Source: Actinomycetota bacterium (GTDB lineage: Bacteria > Actinomycetota > Thermoleophilia > Miltoncostaeales > Miltoncostaeaceae). Taken from it: a stretch of 10,035 nt of DNA. The notes under the pieces are model-generated. The model saw only the letters and a list, made by a program, of their open reading frames with translations, did not search any database and had not been told where the DNA came from. Location of the stretch: positions 1 to 10,035 of the forward strand of contig SXZC01000060.1 of the NCBI GenBank assembly GCA_005788075.1, read 5' to 3'. Below, piece after piece: positions 1 to 6,232 of the stretch. The position numbers and the translations under genes were made by a program. The first letter of the stretch is position 1. Every line of letters starts with the position of its first letter.

Positions 1-1163
1 CGCGGCACCCACGCGGTGCGGATGGTCACCGAGGCGTCGAGCGATCCGTCGGTGCCCACGGCCACCACGCTGCCGAAGGCCGGCCCACGGCCCACGGGCT
101 CGATCTCGCGGATCACCTCGAGGGCGCGCACCTTGGGCGCGCCCGTGACCGACCCCGCGGGGAACACCGCGCGCAGCACGTCCGCCGGACCGACGTCGGG
201 GCGAAGCCGCGCGCTCACCCGGCTCACCATGTGGTCGGCGTAGGCGGTGACGAGCGGTCCCATGAGGTCGGGCACCGACACCCCGCCCGGCTCGGCGATG
301 CGGCCCAGGTCGTTGCGCACGAGGTCGACGATCATCACGTGCTCGGCGCGGTCCTTGGTGCTGGTGGTGAGCGCCAGGAAGTCGCCGGGCGCGGCGGTGC
401 CCTTGATGGGCTCGCTCCAGGCGGTCGCCCCGTCGCTGGCCACCATGCGCTCGGGCGACGCCGAGATGACCGTGCCCTCGGGCATGTCGATGTAGGCGCG
501 GTGCGGCGCCGGGCCGGCCGCCGCCCAGAGCGCGCGCGCAAGCGCCGCGGGGCTGGATGTCCACTCGGCGTCCAGCCGCTGCACGACGTTCACCTGGTAC
601 ACGTCGCCGGCGCGGATGAGCTCGCGGGCGTGATCGACCGCCGCCTCGTACATGGCGCCCGGAAGCGACGAGCGCACGTCGCTGCCCGGCGGCGGCACGC
701 GTGGCAGCGCCCCCGCCCGGGCGTTCACGGCCTCGAGCAGGGCATCGGCCTCGGGCCCGGGGCGCTCGGCCACCAGGCAGGCGTTGCCGTCGTCATCCAC
801 CACGATCACCGCGGGGTAGCGGGCGATCGCCCCCGCGGGCGGCCCGGCGTCGTCGGGCGGTGATCCCGGCAGCAGCTCCACGGTGCCCGCCAGGCGGTCG
901 GCAAGGAGGCCGATCCAGCCGCCCGCCATGGGGTCTGCGGCCACCGGCGGCGCGACCGGGGGACGCCTCAGGGCGTCCCACACCGACGCCCCCGTGGCCA
1001 CCTCGTCGGGGCACGCGGCCACGATCGTGCGACCCAGGTGACGCACCAGCGCGGGGGAGTCGAGGTGCAGCACCGCGGCCAGCACGGCGTCGGGGGAGAC
1101 CCGCGAGGCGAGCGGGATCGCCACCGGTGCGTCCGTGCGTGAGACAATGCGACCCTCGGGCAT
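1..1163 (-). CDS. pabB: Aminodeoxychorismate synthase component I (chorismate-binding), 3' end cut by window edge
   Basis: This enzyme family aminates chorismate to 4-amino-4-deoxychorismate in the cytoplasm for folate synthesis, using ammonia from a PabA glutaminase. The window shows 387 codons from ATG 1163. The N-terminal ~180 residues are divergent and the C-terminal half is the chorismate-binding domain. Visible motifs are SASPER (Glu about 238), PIKGT (Lys 254), MIVDLVRNDLGR, HMVSR (His 311), AGSVTGAPK (Lys 344) and TIRTA (Arg 382). Lys in PIKGT is typical of PabB; anthranilate synthase TrpE usually has PIAGT, so PabB is preferred. The family usually has Arg after PIKGT, but here it is Ala-Ala. 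Roughly the last 50-70 residues lie outside the window. No Shine-Dalgarno sequence precedes the ATG, but TAGCGT lies 8 nt upstream, which suggests a leaderless mRNA. No pabA or pabC is in view. Isochorismate or anthranilate synthase activity is less likely but not excluded. Confidence 0.88.
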   Translation of the reverse strand, partial: MPEGRIVSRTDAPVAIPLASRVSPDAVLAAVLHLDSPALVRHLGRTIVAACPDEVATGASVWDALRRPPVAPPVAADPMAGGWIGLLADRLAGTVELLPGSPPDDAGPPAGAIARYPAVIVVDDDGNACLVAERPGPEADALLEAVNARAGALPRVPPPGSDVRSSLPGAMYEAAVDHARELIRAGDVYQVNVVQRLDAEWTSSPAALARALWAAAGPAPHRAYIDMPEGTVISASPERMVASDGATAWSEPIKGTAAPGDFLALTTSTKDRAEHVMIVDLVRNDLGRIAEPGGVSVPDLMGPLVTAYADHMVSRVSARLRPDVGPADVLRAVFPAGSVTGAPKVRALEVIREIEPVGRGPAFGSVVAVGTDGSLDASVTIRTAWVP

Positions 1164-1171
1164 CGCCCGCG

Positions 1172-1177
1172 ACGCTA
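1172..1177 (-). promoter_or_regulatory. Candidate -10 box (TAGCGT) for a leaderless pabB transcript
   Basis: TAGCGT fits the actinobacterial TANNNT -10 pattern and ends 8 nt before the ATG at 1163, so transcription would start at or next to the start codon. I see no convincing -35 hexamer 17-18 bp upstream. The call rests on spacing and on the same arrangement at three other genes in the window. Confidence 0.4.
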
Positions 1178-1202
1178 CACAACGGCGACCCCATACATCG
1201 AC

Positions 1203-1208
1203 GAGAGG
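1203..1208 (+). promoter_or_regulatory. Shine-Dalgarno sequence deciding the GTG start at 1218
   Basis: GAGAGG lies 9 nt upstream of GTG 1218 and is the only purine-rich tract in the 54-bp divergent gap. It supports GTG rather than an internal ATG as the start of the 184-residue protein. Confidence 0.6.
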
Positions 1209-1217
1209 TATCCCCAC

Positions 1218-1772
1218 GTGCGCCACACCATCGCCTTCCAGGCCACCGCGTTCCAGGCCGCCCCGGTCGACGTGCAGATCGAGGTACCGGAGGGCGAAGA
1301 GGGTCCCTCCCCCGACCAGATCCCGTCGGCCATCATCGTGTTCCTCGGCGGTCCGTCGGTGCAGGCCAGCGCCTTCGTGAGCCAGCAGGACGCCGAGAAC
1401 CTCATGGGGGCCTTCACCCAGGCCGAGCCCATGCGCGGCGACATGCCGCCCGAGGCCCAGGCCTGGGAGCCCGAGGAGACGGTCATGCCCGCCGCCATGC
1501 TCTTCGGCGTGAACATCGAGAGCCTCGTGGGCGCCGCCGTCACGCCCCCGCACATGAACGACGAGGTCGGCATCGTGCCGCACTGGACCGTGCAGCTGCA
1601 GGACGCCGACGGCTCGTCGGTGCAGGTGGCGGTGTCGGACGCCCTGTGCGTCACCATCATCCGCGCGCTGTCGCAGATCGCCGCCGGCGAGCTGTCGGAC
1701 GGCGAGGACGACGACGAAGGCGCGGCGCTCAACGGCCTCGCCGACCCCGACTCGATGGAAGACGCCGAGTAG
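1218..1772 (+). CDS. Acidic soluble protein of unknown function, 184 aa
   Basis: I do not recognise this protein. It starts at GTG with a GAGAGG ribosome-binding site. It has no signal peptide and no membrane segment, so it is probably cytoplasmic. The N-terminal third alternates hydrophobic and polar residues (AFQATAFQAAPVDVQIEV), suggesting beta strands. The middle has PPHMNDEVGIVPHWTVQLQD, and the last ~35 residues form a very acidic, probably disordered tail (GEDDDEG and the final DSMEDAE). There is one cysteine, near residue 152. The steady GC-rich third positions and the absence of a competing frame with recognisable motifs support real coding. It diverges from pabB over 54 bp and precedes the membrane protein at 1821 by 48 bp on the same strand, so the two may be co-transcribed, although a hairpin lies between them. 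No function can be inferred from the sequence alone. Confidence 0.75.
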   Translation: MRHTIAFQATAFQAAPVDVQIEVPEGEEGPSPDQIPSAIIVFLGGPSVQASAFVSQQDAENLMGAFTQAEPMRGDMPPEAQAWEPEETVMPAAMLFGVNIESLVGAAVTPPHMNDEVGIVPHWTVQLQDADGSSVQVAVSDALCVTIIRALSQIAAGELSDGEDDDEGAALNGLADPDSMEDAE

Positions 1773-1796
1773 CAGGCGCCGCTCCAGCGCGCCTGC
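1772..1796 (+). terminator. GC-rich hairpin directly after the 184-aa gene; possible terminator or attenuator
   Basis: GCAGGCGC (1772-1779) pairs perfectly with GCGCCTGC (1789-1796) around a 9-nt loop, starting at the last base of the TAG stop. No T tract follows, so it is not a classical Rho-independent terminator. It could be a partial terminator or an mRNA 3'-end stabiliser between the two plus-strand genes. Confidence 0.35.
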
Positions 1797-1820
1797 CGCG
1801 ACGTCACCGGCGGCGATGAC

Positions 1821-2636
1821 GTGGATTTCTTCGTCGACTTCGCATTCACGCCACAGCGCTTCGCCGTGCTGTGCATGCTCGTGGCCTTCATCGCCACGTT
1901 CGCGATCACGCGCATCATCACCCGGCGCATCCGCGCCGAGCGCGTAGCCGCCGAGGAAGCAGCCGCCAACGGCGAGGCGCCTCCCACCGAGGATGACGAC
2001 GCCAAGGGCAAGGTCATCAAGGACATCGAGATCGGCGGCGTGCACATCCACCACCAGGTGTGGGGGCTGCTGTTCATGCTCGCCGCGGGAATCCTCTCGT
2101 TTGCCTTCGACTTCAGGAGTCCGTGGCTGCAGATGCTTGCCGCGGTGTTCGGCATCGGCGCGGCCCTCGTGCTCGACGAGTTCGCGCTCTGGCTGCACCT
2201 CGACGACGTCTACTGGAGCCCAGAGGGCCAGAAGTCCGTGGATGCCATCCTCGCCACCGTGCTGGTGATGGTCGCGCTCACCCTGGGCGAGGGGCCGCTC
2301 GGCGTGTCGCTGGCCAACGTCGACGACGCCCCGTGGGCGCTCGCCTACGCCATCGTCTTCAACCTCGTGCTGGTTGTCCTCACGCTGGCCAAGGGCAAGA
2401 TCATGATGGCGGCCATCGGCTTCTTCGTGCCGCTGGTGGCGCTGTTCGGGGCCATCCGCCTGGCCCGGGTGCCCAGCTGGTGGGCGGGGAGGTTCTATGC
2501 CACGCGCCCGAAGAAGCTCGAGCGGGCCCAGTCACGGGAGATGCGTCGCAGGGAACGAATCGCCCGGATACGCGCACGGCTGGCCGGCCACCCCGACCCG
2601 CCACCGCTCGCCGCATCGGACGACCCCGGTTCCTGA
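1821..2636 (+). CDS. Unrecognised multi-pass membrane protein with HIHH and LDEF motifs, 271 aa
   Basis: The function is unknown. The GTG start is the only reasonable one near the first hydrophobic segment; the nearby ATG at 1816 is out of frame. Segment 1 spans about residues 14-33 and is followed by RRIRAER and an acidic, probably cytosolic linker (about 40-68). Then come GGVHIHHQVWG (His 75, 77, 78) and about five more hydrophobic segments, with LVLDEFALWLHLDDVYW (Asp 119, Glu 120) after the third. The C-terminal ~60 residues are basic (RRRERIARIRAR) and cytosolic by the positive-inside rule. Three His and an Asp-Glu pair beside membrane segments could bind a metal or take part in catalysis; this is inference from composition only. 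It is probably transcribed with the preceding gene and converges on the hydrolase-like gene at 2679. Confidence 0.85.
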   Translation: MDFFVDFAFTPQRFAVLCMLVAFIATFAITRIITRRIRAERVAAEEAAANGEAPPTEDDDAKGKVIKDIEIGGVHIHHQVWGLLFMLAAGILSFAFDFRSPWLQMLAAVFGIGAALVLDEFALWLHLDDVYWSPEGQKSVDAILATVLVMVALTLGEGPLGVSLANVDDAPWALAYAIVFNLVLVVLTLAKGKIMMAAIGFFVPLVALFGAIRLARVPSWWAGRFYATRPKKLERAQSREMRRRERIARIRARLAGHPDPPPLAASDDPGS

Positions 2637-2641
2637 ACCCC

Positions 2642-2669
2642 CGGCGCCCGGCCGGTGGAAGGGGCGCCG
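2642..2669. terminator. 8-bp stem hairpin between convergent genes; candidate bidirectional terminator
   Basis: CGGCGCCC (2642-2649) is the exact inverted repeat of GGGCGCCG (2662-2669), with a 12-nt loop. It fills most of the 42-bp gap between two gene ends, 5 bp after one stop codon and 9 bp after the other. There is no T tract on either strand, so termination is inferred from position and stem strength. Confidence 0.4.
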
Positions 2670-2678
2670 CCGCGCCGC

Positions 2679-3380
2679 CTAGGCCGTGATCGCCTCGGCC
2701 TTGTCGGTGATGGCCAGGCGCCGCACGGCCGCCACGAGGTCGGGGCCGCCGTCCTTCGCCATGTCGTGGCCCGCGCCCTCGACCACGTCGAACGTGGCGG
2801 CGCGCAGCCAGATAGCCAGCTCGCGCTGATCCTGGGCCGGCACGGCCTTGTCGTCGCTGCCCGCGAGGATCGCCACCGGGGCATCCACCTGCGCCAGCGC
2901 CCCGCGCCAGTCGGGACGGGTGGCCATGGCCTCCGCGGCGAGCGCCTGGCCCTCGTCGCGGTTGCGCTCGCGCAGCGCGCGGGCGATGAGCATCCAGCGG
3001 TCGCGGCCGTCGGGGTCCTCGCCGCGCGGGCCGATGCCCGACAGCACGAGGCCGCTCACGAGGCCGGGGTGGCCGAGCGCCAGGGCCAGTGCCGTGGCAC
3101 CGCCCAGGCCGATGCCCACCATCACCGCCCCGCCGCCCTCACCCGCCACGAGGCGGGCGACGTCGGACGCGAAGTCGTCGATGCTCCAGGGCCCGGCCGG
3201 GCACGGCGAGTCGCCGTGGCCGCGCAGCTCGGGGATGAGCAGCCGGTGGTCGCTCAGCAGCGGCTTCAGGGCCTTCTGCAGGTCCTTGGCCGGCCGGCCG
3301 ACGTCGTGGAGCGCCACCACCAGGGGACCGTCCCCCTTGGTGGTGAAGTTGAGATTGATTGCAGGCGGAAGCGATGGCAT
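2679..3380 (-). CDS. Alpha/beta-hydrolase-fold protein lacking the nucleophilic serine, 233 aa
   Basis: The fold is clear: an early strand with VVALHD, LIPELRGHGDSP, the elbow VMVGIGLGGATALAL, GLVLSGIGPRG, AILAGSDDKAVP and VVEGAGHDM. In the family the elbow reads G-x-S-x-G. Here it reads G-I-G-L-G, with codon GGC at 3108-3110 giving Gly 91, while the acid (about Asp 177) and His 205 remain. The usual HG oxyanion motif is also HD. Ordinary Ser-dependent hydrolysis is therefore unlikely, and the protein may be a pseudo-enzyme, a binding protein or one with a non-canonical reaction. I chose ATG 3380 over the in-frame TTG at 3419 because TTG 3419 coincides with a good -35 hexamer (TTGACT) and the ATG lies 9 nt after the -10 box. 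It is a single-gene unit, convergent with the membrane protein gene. The substrate is unknown. Confidence 0.85.
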   Translation of the reverse strand: MPSLPPAINLNFTTKGDGPLVVALHDVGRPAKDLQKALKPLLSDHRLLIPELRGHGDSPCPAGPWSIDDFASDVARLVAGEGGGAVMVGIGLGGATALALALGHPGLVSGLVLSGIGPRGEDPDGRDRWMLIARALRERNRDEGQALAAEAMATRPDWRGALAQVDAPVAILAGSDDKAVPAQDQRELAIWLRAATFDVVEGAGHDMAKDGGPDLVAAVRRLAITDKAEAITA

Positions 3381-3389
3381 AGGTCGGGC

Positions 3390-3435
3390 AGGGTACGTCG
3401 CCGGGCCATGCTGAGTCAAGAAAAATGGATATATG
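3390..3435 (-). promoter_or_regulatory. Strong-looking promoter with UP-like tract, leaderless, for the hydrolase-like gene
   Basis: Reading the minus strand, an A/T-rich tract (CATATATCCATTTTTC, 3435-3420) is followed directly by -35 TTGACT (3419-3414), an 18-bp spacer and -10 TACCCT (3395-3390). The ATG comes 9 nt later at 3380, so the mRNA would have almost no 5' leader. The A/T-rich tract stands out sharply in this GC-rich DNA and sits where an UP element would. It is the clearest promoter in the window. Confidence 0.65.
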
Positions 3436-3527
3436 CAGGGACTTCACTAACTACTGAGCGCGCCCATTGACGTACGCAGCGCCCCGCCCCGCACGCATCC
3501 CGCGCCGTCCGGCCCCGCGGGGCTGCC

Positions 3528-4238
3528 TCAGCCGATGAACTCGATGACCAGCTCGGCCCACTCCCGGGGCTCCTCGAGCGCGGTCATGTGGCCCGATCCG
3601 CCGATCACCGCCAGGCGGGCGTCGGGGATTCCCCGCGCCATCACGGTGGCGAGCGGCGGCGGGGTGACGCCGTCGTGCTCGCCCACGATCACCAGCGTGG
3701 GCACCGCGATGCGCGGCAGCAGGTCGGTGCGATCGGGGCGCCGGCTGATGGCGATGGTGGCCTCGGCCATGGCCTCGGCGGACTGCGCCGACGCCAGCTC
3801 GGTGAGGCGGCGCACGGCGTGCTCCGATGGCGCGGGCCCGAGCGCCCGCGTGACGAACGCCGGGATGAACTCCGCGGTGCCGTCGCGGCGCAGCCCCTCG
3901 GCCGCCTCGCGTCGCGCCTCGAGGCCCTCGGGCGTCTCGCCCTCGGCCCGGGTGTCGGCGAGCACCAGCCGGCCCACGCGGTCGGGGTGGCGCGCCACGA
4001 TGGCCTGCGCCAGGTAGCCCCCCATCGAGAGCCCCGCCACCACCGCGCCCGACGGGAGCGCCGGCGCCAGGCGGTCGGCCGCCTCGTCCATGGTCCAGCC
4101 GGGCCACGGCGGGCTCGCGCCGAAGCCGGGCAGGTCGGGCGCCATCACCTCATGCCCGGCCGCCTCGAGCACGGGCGTCACGTCATCCCAGAACCGGTGG
4201 TCCACCGGGAACGGATGCAGCAGCACGATCGTGGCCAT
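3528..4238 (-). CDS. Alpha/beta hydrolase with intact Ser-Asp-His triad, 236 aa
   Basis: This is a cytoplasmic hydrolase of the large alpha/beta superfamily (esterases, lactonases, C-C hydrolases, haloperoxidase-like enzymes). The order of motifs is typical: IVLLHPFPVDHRFW at the N-terminus, APDLPGFGASP, the elbow GLSMGGYLA (Ser 71), VLADTRAEGET, a helical cap of about 50 residues, TLVIVGEHDGVTP (Asp 189) and GSGHMTALEEP (His 217). The length is normal for a minimal family member. ATG 4238 starts right before the family N-terminus and is preceded by a G-rich tract (GGGGG, 5 nt away); the reading frame stays open further upstream but that part overlaps the membrane protein gene. The gap to that gene is 14 bp, so the two are probably one operon. 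The substrate cannot be predicted. It is not an obvious duplicate of the hydrolase-like gene at 2679, whose catalytic Ser is missing. Confidence 0.92.
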   Translation of the reverse strand: MATIVLLHPFPVDHRFWDDVTPVLEAAGHEVMAPDLPGFGASPPWPGWTMDEAADRLAPALPSGAVVAGLSMGGYLAQAIVARHPDRVGRLVLADTRAEGETPEGLEARREAAEGLRRDGTAEFIPAFVTRALGPAPSEHAVRRLTELASAQSAEAMAEATIAISRRPDRTDLLPRIAVPTLVIVGEHDGVTPPPLATVMARGIPDARLAVIGGSGHMTALEEPREWAELVIEFIG

Positions 4239-4252
4239 CGGAACCCCCGTCG

Positions 4253-6166
4253 CTAGTCGGTCGCCTCGAGCGCCAGGCGCGCGCGCTGGTCCTGCGGGCT
4301 CAGCACCAGCACCTGCTGCCACGCGGCGCGCCCGGCCGCGGTGTCGCCGTACGAGATGGCCAGCAGCGTCCAGGCCGCCGGGTTGTCCGCCTGCACCTCG
4401 GTGGCCCGACGCGCGGCCATGCGCATGTCCACGGGGCTTCCGGCGAGCGCCGCGGCGCGGGCGCGGAGCAGCCACGGCTGCACGGCCAGCGGGTTGAGCT
4501 CGGATGCCTCGATCGCGCGCTCCACCGCGATGGCGGGCTGGCCGGCCGAGATGGCCTGGTTGCCCGAGGCCACCTTCTCCTGGCTCCACCAGGGCACCAC
4601 GGCGCTGAGCACGATTATCGGGGCGAGGGCCCAGGCGCCTGCCACCACGGGCCGGGGAAGGGCGCGACCCGGCGCGGCCGGCCCGGGCGCCGCCGAGGCG
4701 ATCACCACGCCGCCCGCGGCCATGGCGGCCGTGGTGAGGGCGGGCACGGTCCAGCTCCAGTCGAGTTGCGACTGCAGCAGGAAGGCCCCGAACACCGCGA
4801 GGGGGAGCGCCACGGTGGGGGGCGCGCGATCCTGGAACGCCCGCACCGCCGCCCATGCCACGCCGGCGATGAGGCAGCCCAGCAGGGCCAGGCCCACGAG
4901 GCCCAGGCCCGACCCGATCTCGAGCACGAGGTTGTGCGGCTGGCGCACGTTGAGGCGGTCCTCGCCGCTCGCCCGCTCGCGCAGGTGCACCAGCGGGAAG
5001 GTGCCCGCGCCCTCGCCGAGCAGCGCGTTGCCACGCACCGAGCGCGCGGCCTCGCCCCACCAGTCGAGGCGCTGGTTGGTGTCGAGGCTGCCGAGGCGGC
5101 CGGGGGTGTTGGCCAGCCCGCCCGAGGTGCCGGTGACCTCCGCGGTGCGCGCCGACACCCAGGTGCCCACCTCACGTGGCTTGGCCAGCGCATAGGCCCC
5201 CGCCACGGTAACCAGCGCGAGCGCCACCACCACTGCGCCGATGCCCACGCGCCTGCGCGTGAGCCGCCCTCCGCCCATGAGCCGACGGATGCCCCACGCC
5301 ACGCCGGCGGCGATGAGCATGCCGAGCGCGATGCGCCACAGCAGCCCCAGCCCGGCGTCGCTGCGATCGGCGGCGATGAGGGCGTCGTCGGTGAGCTCAT
5401 CGGTGGTGAGGCCGAACCACACCGGAAGGATCGCCCCGATGATGCCGCCCACCACGGCCGAGCCCTGGCGCACGCGACCGGGCATGAGCCCGATCACGAT
5501 CACCAGCACCGCGATGAATGCCAGCAGGCCGCTGCGCGAGTAGGTGAGCACCAGCACGGTCACCACCACCGCCAGCGCGGCCGCGCCCCCCATGAGGTCG
5601 CGCTCGTCGGCGCGTGCACGCGACGCCCACCAGAGGATGCCCGGCACGGCGATCACCGCCACGAGCGCGAGGGCATTCCAGTAGCCCACCGGCGCCTGAA
5701 GCCGCGAGGGCTCGAAGTCGCTGCCGAACACCGTGGGCAGGCAGCGCGCGAGCAGCCCCCAGATGACCACCGGCGCGGCCGCGATGGCCAGGCCCACCGC
5801 GAAGCGCTCCGGTGCCTTCGGCACGAGCGATGCCAGCGCGATGCCGATGACCAGCGCGAGGGTGGCCAGCGCGATGCGGTTGGCCTCGGTCCACGAGAGG
5901 TCGCCGGCCAGCGACCAGGCGATCGAGATGCCGGCCCACAGCGCCAGGCCCCCCAGCCCGCCGATGGCCAGCAGCGCGGGGCCTGAGCGGGGCGCGGCGC
6001 GGTCGCGGGCGCGCATGAGCGCCCACGCGGCGAATGGCGCGGCGATGAGGGTGGCGAGCATGGCGGCGGTGGCCCCGCGCGTGGCGAGCCCGTCGCCCAG
6101 GTCGATGCCGCCGCTCAGCGCGGCAAGCACGGCCCAGGCCGCCAGCAGCAGCCCGCCGGCGATCAT
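4253..6166 (-). CDS. O-antigen-ligase/polymerase-type (Wzy_C) membrane protein with TPR-like C-terminus, 637 aa
   Basis: About 11-13 hydrophobic segments run from residue 3 to about 530. A large extracellular loop around residues 330-420 carries RLDWWGEAARSV, LLGEGAGTF and RQPHNLVLEIGSGLGLVG (His 411). This is the pattern of the Wzy_C domain, whose members join or polymerise glycans on lipid carriers at the outer face of the membrane. After the last membrane segment (VVPWWSQEK) a soluble tail of about 110 residues holds two helical repeat pairs (AIEASELNPLAVQPWLLRARA and RATEVQADNPAAWTLLA, spaced about 35 residues), resembling tetratricopeptide repeats; such tails are common in these proteins. 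ATG 6166 has no Shine-Dalgarno sequence and no TANNNT box at leaderless distance, so the start is less certain than for its neighbours. A hydrolase gene follows 14 bp downstream. No glycosyltransferase or flippase is nearby, so the glycan is unknown. Confidence 0.82.
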   Translation of the reverse strand: MIAGGLLLAAWAVLAALSGGIDLGDGLATRGATAAMLATLIAAPFAAWALMRARDRAAPRSGPALLAIGGLGGLALWAGISIAWSLAGDLSWTEANRIALATLALVIGIALASLVPKAPERFAVGLAIAAAPVVIWGLLARCLPTVFGSDFEPSRLQAPVGYWNALALVAVIAVPGILWWASRARADERDLMGGAAALAVVVTVLVLTYSRSGLLAFIAVLVIVIGLMPGRVRQGSAVVGGIIGAILPVWFGLTTDELTDDALIAADRSDAGLGLLWRIALGMLIAAGVAWGIRRLMGGGRLTRRRVGIGAVVVALALVTVAGAYALAKPREVGTWVSARTAEVTGTSGGLANTPGRLGSLDTNQRLDWWGEAARSVRGNALLGEGAGTFPLVHLRERASGEDRLNVRQPHNLVLEIGSGLGLVGLALLGCLIAGVAWAAVRAFQDRAPPTVALPLAVFGAFLLQSQLDWSWTVPALTTAAMAAGGVVIASAAPGPAAPGRALPRPVVAGAWALAPIIVLSAVVPWWSQEKVASGNQAISAGQPAIAVERAIEASELNPLAVQPWLLRARAAALAGSPVDMRMAARRATEVQADNPAAWTLLAISYGDTAAGRAAWQQVLVLSPQDQRARLALEATD

Positions 6167-6219
6167 CGCGCCACGTGCGCGTGCGACCGCGCCGGTCAGC
6201 GTGGGGCCCCCGGACCGGC

Positions 6220-6225
6220 TACGCT
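6220..6225 (+). promoter_or_regulatory. Candidate -10 box (TACGCT) for a leaderless transcript starting at GTG 6233
   Basis: TACGCT matches TANNNT and ends 7 nt before the GTG start, the spacing expected if the first base of the start codon is also the transcription start. No Shine-Dalgarno sequence is present and no good -35 is visible. The promoter lies in the 66-bp divergent gap shared with the gene at 4253-6166. Confidence 0.45.
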
Positions 6226-6232
6226 CGCCTGC

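Noticed and set aside
1..1163. Reading the first gene as anthranilate synthase TrpE
   Set aside because: The PIKGT motif carries the Lys typical of PabB, where TrpE usually has Ala, and no trp genes are adjacent in view.
701..1819. Plus-strand open frame of 372 codons opposite pabB and running through the 184-aa gene
   Set aside because: It is extremely Arg/Pro/Gly-rich and out of frame with two genes that have recognisable motifs or a good ribosome-binding site.
1175..2155. Long open frame of 326 codons on the minus strand opposite the 184-aa and membrane protein genes
   Set aside because: It is Ser/Met/Ala-rich with no motif, spans two plus-strand genes and their intergenic gap, and is what the antisense of GC-rich coding DNA looks like.
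3425..3457. Ten-codon plus-strand ORF in the gap between the two hydrolase-type genes
   Set aside because: It has no ribosome-binding site or promoter, overlaps the minus-strand UP-like tract, and is within chance expectation.
3510..3523. GCCCCGCGGGGC palindrome just after the hydrolase stop codon
   Set aside because: The perfect palindrome leaves room for only a 4-bp stem with a 4-nt loop; too weak to call a terminator.
4239..5060. N-terminal extension of the intact hydrolase frame up to 5060
   Set aside because: The extension is Arg/Gly/Ala-rich shadow sequence overlapping the upstream gene; the family N-terminus begins at ATG 4238.
4766..5986. Plus-strand open frame of 406 codons inside the O-antigen-ligase-type gene
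   Set aside because: It has Arg/His/Ala-rich composition with no domain; the minus-strand frame has clear membrane segments and the Wzy_C motif.
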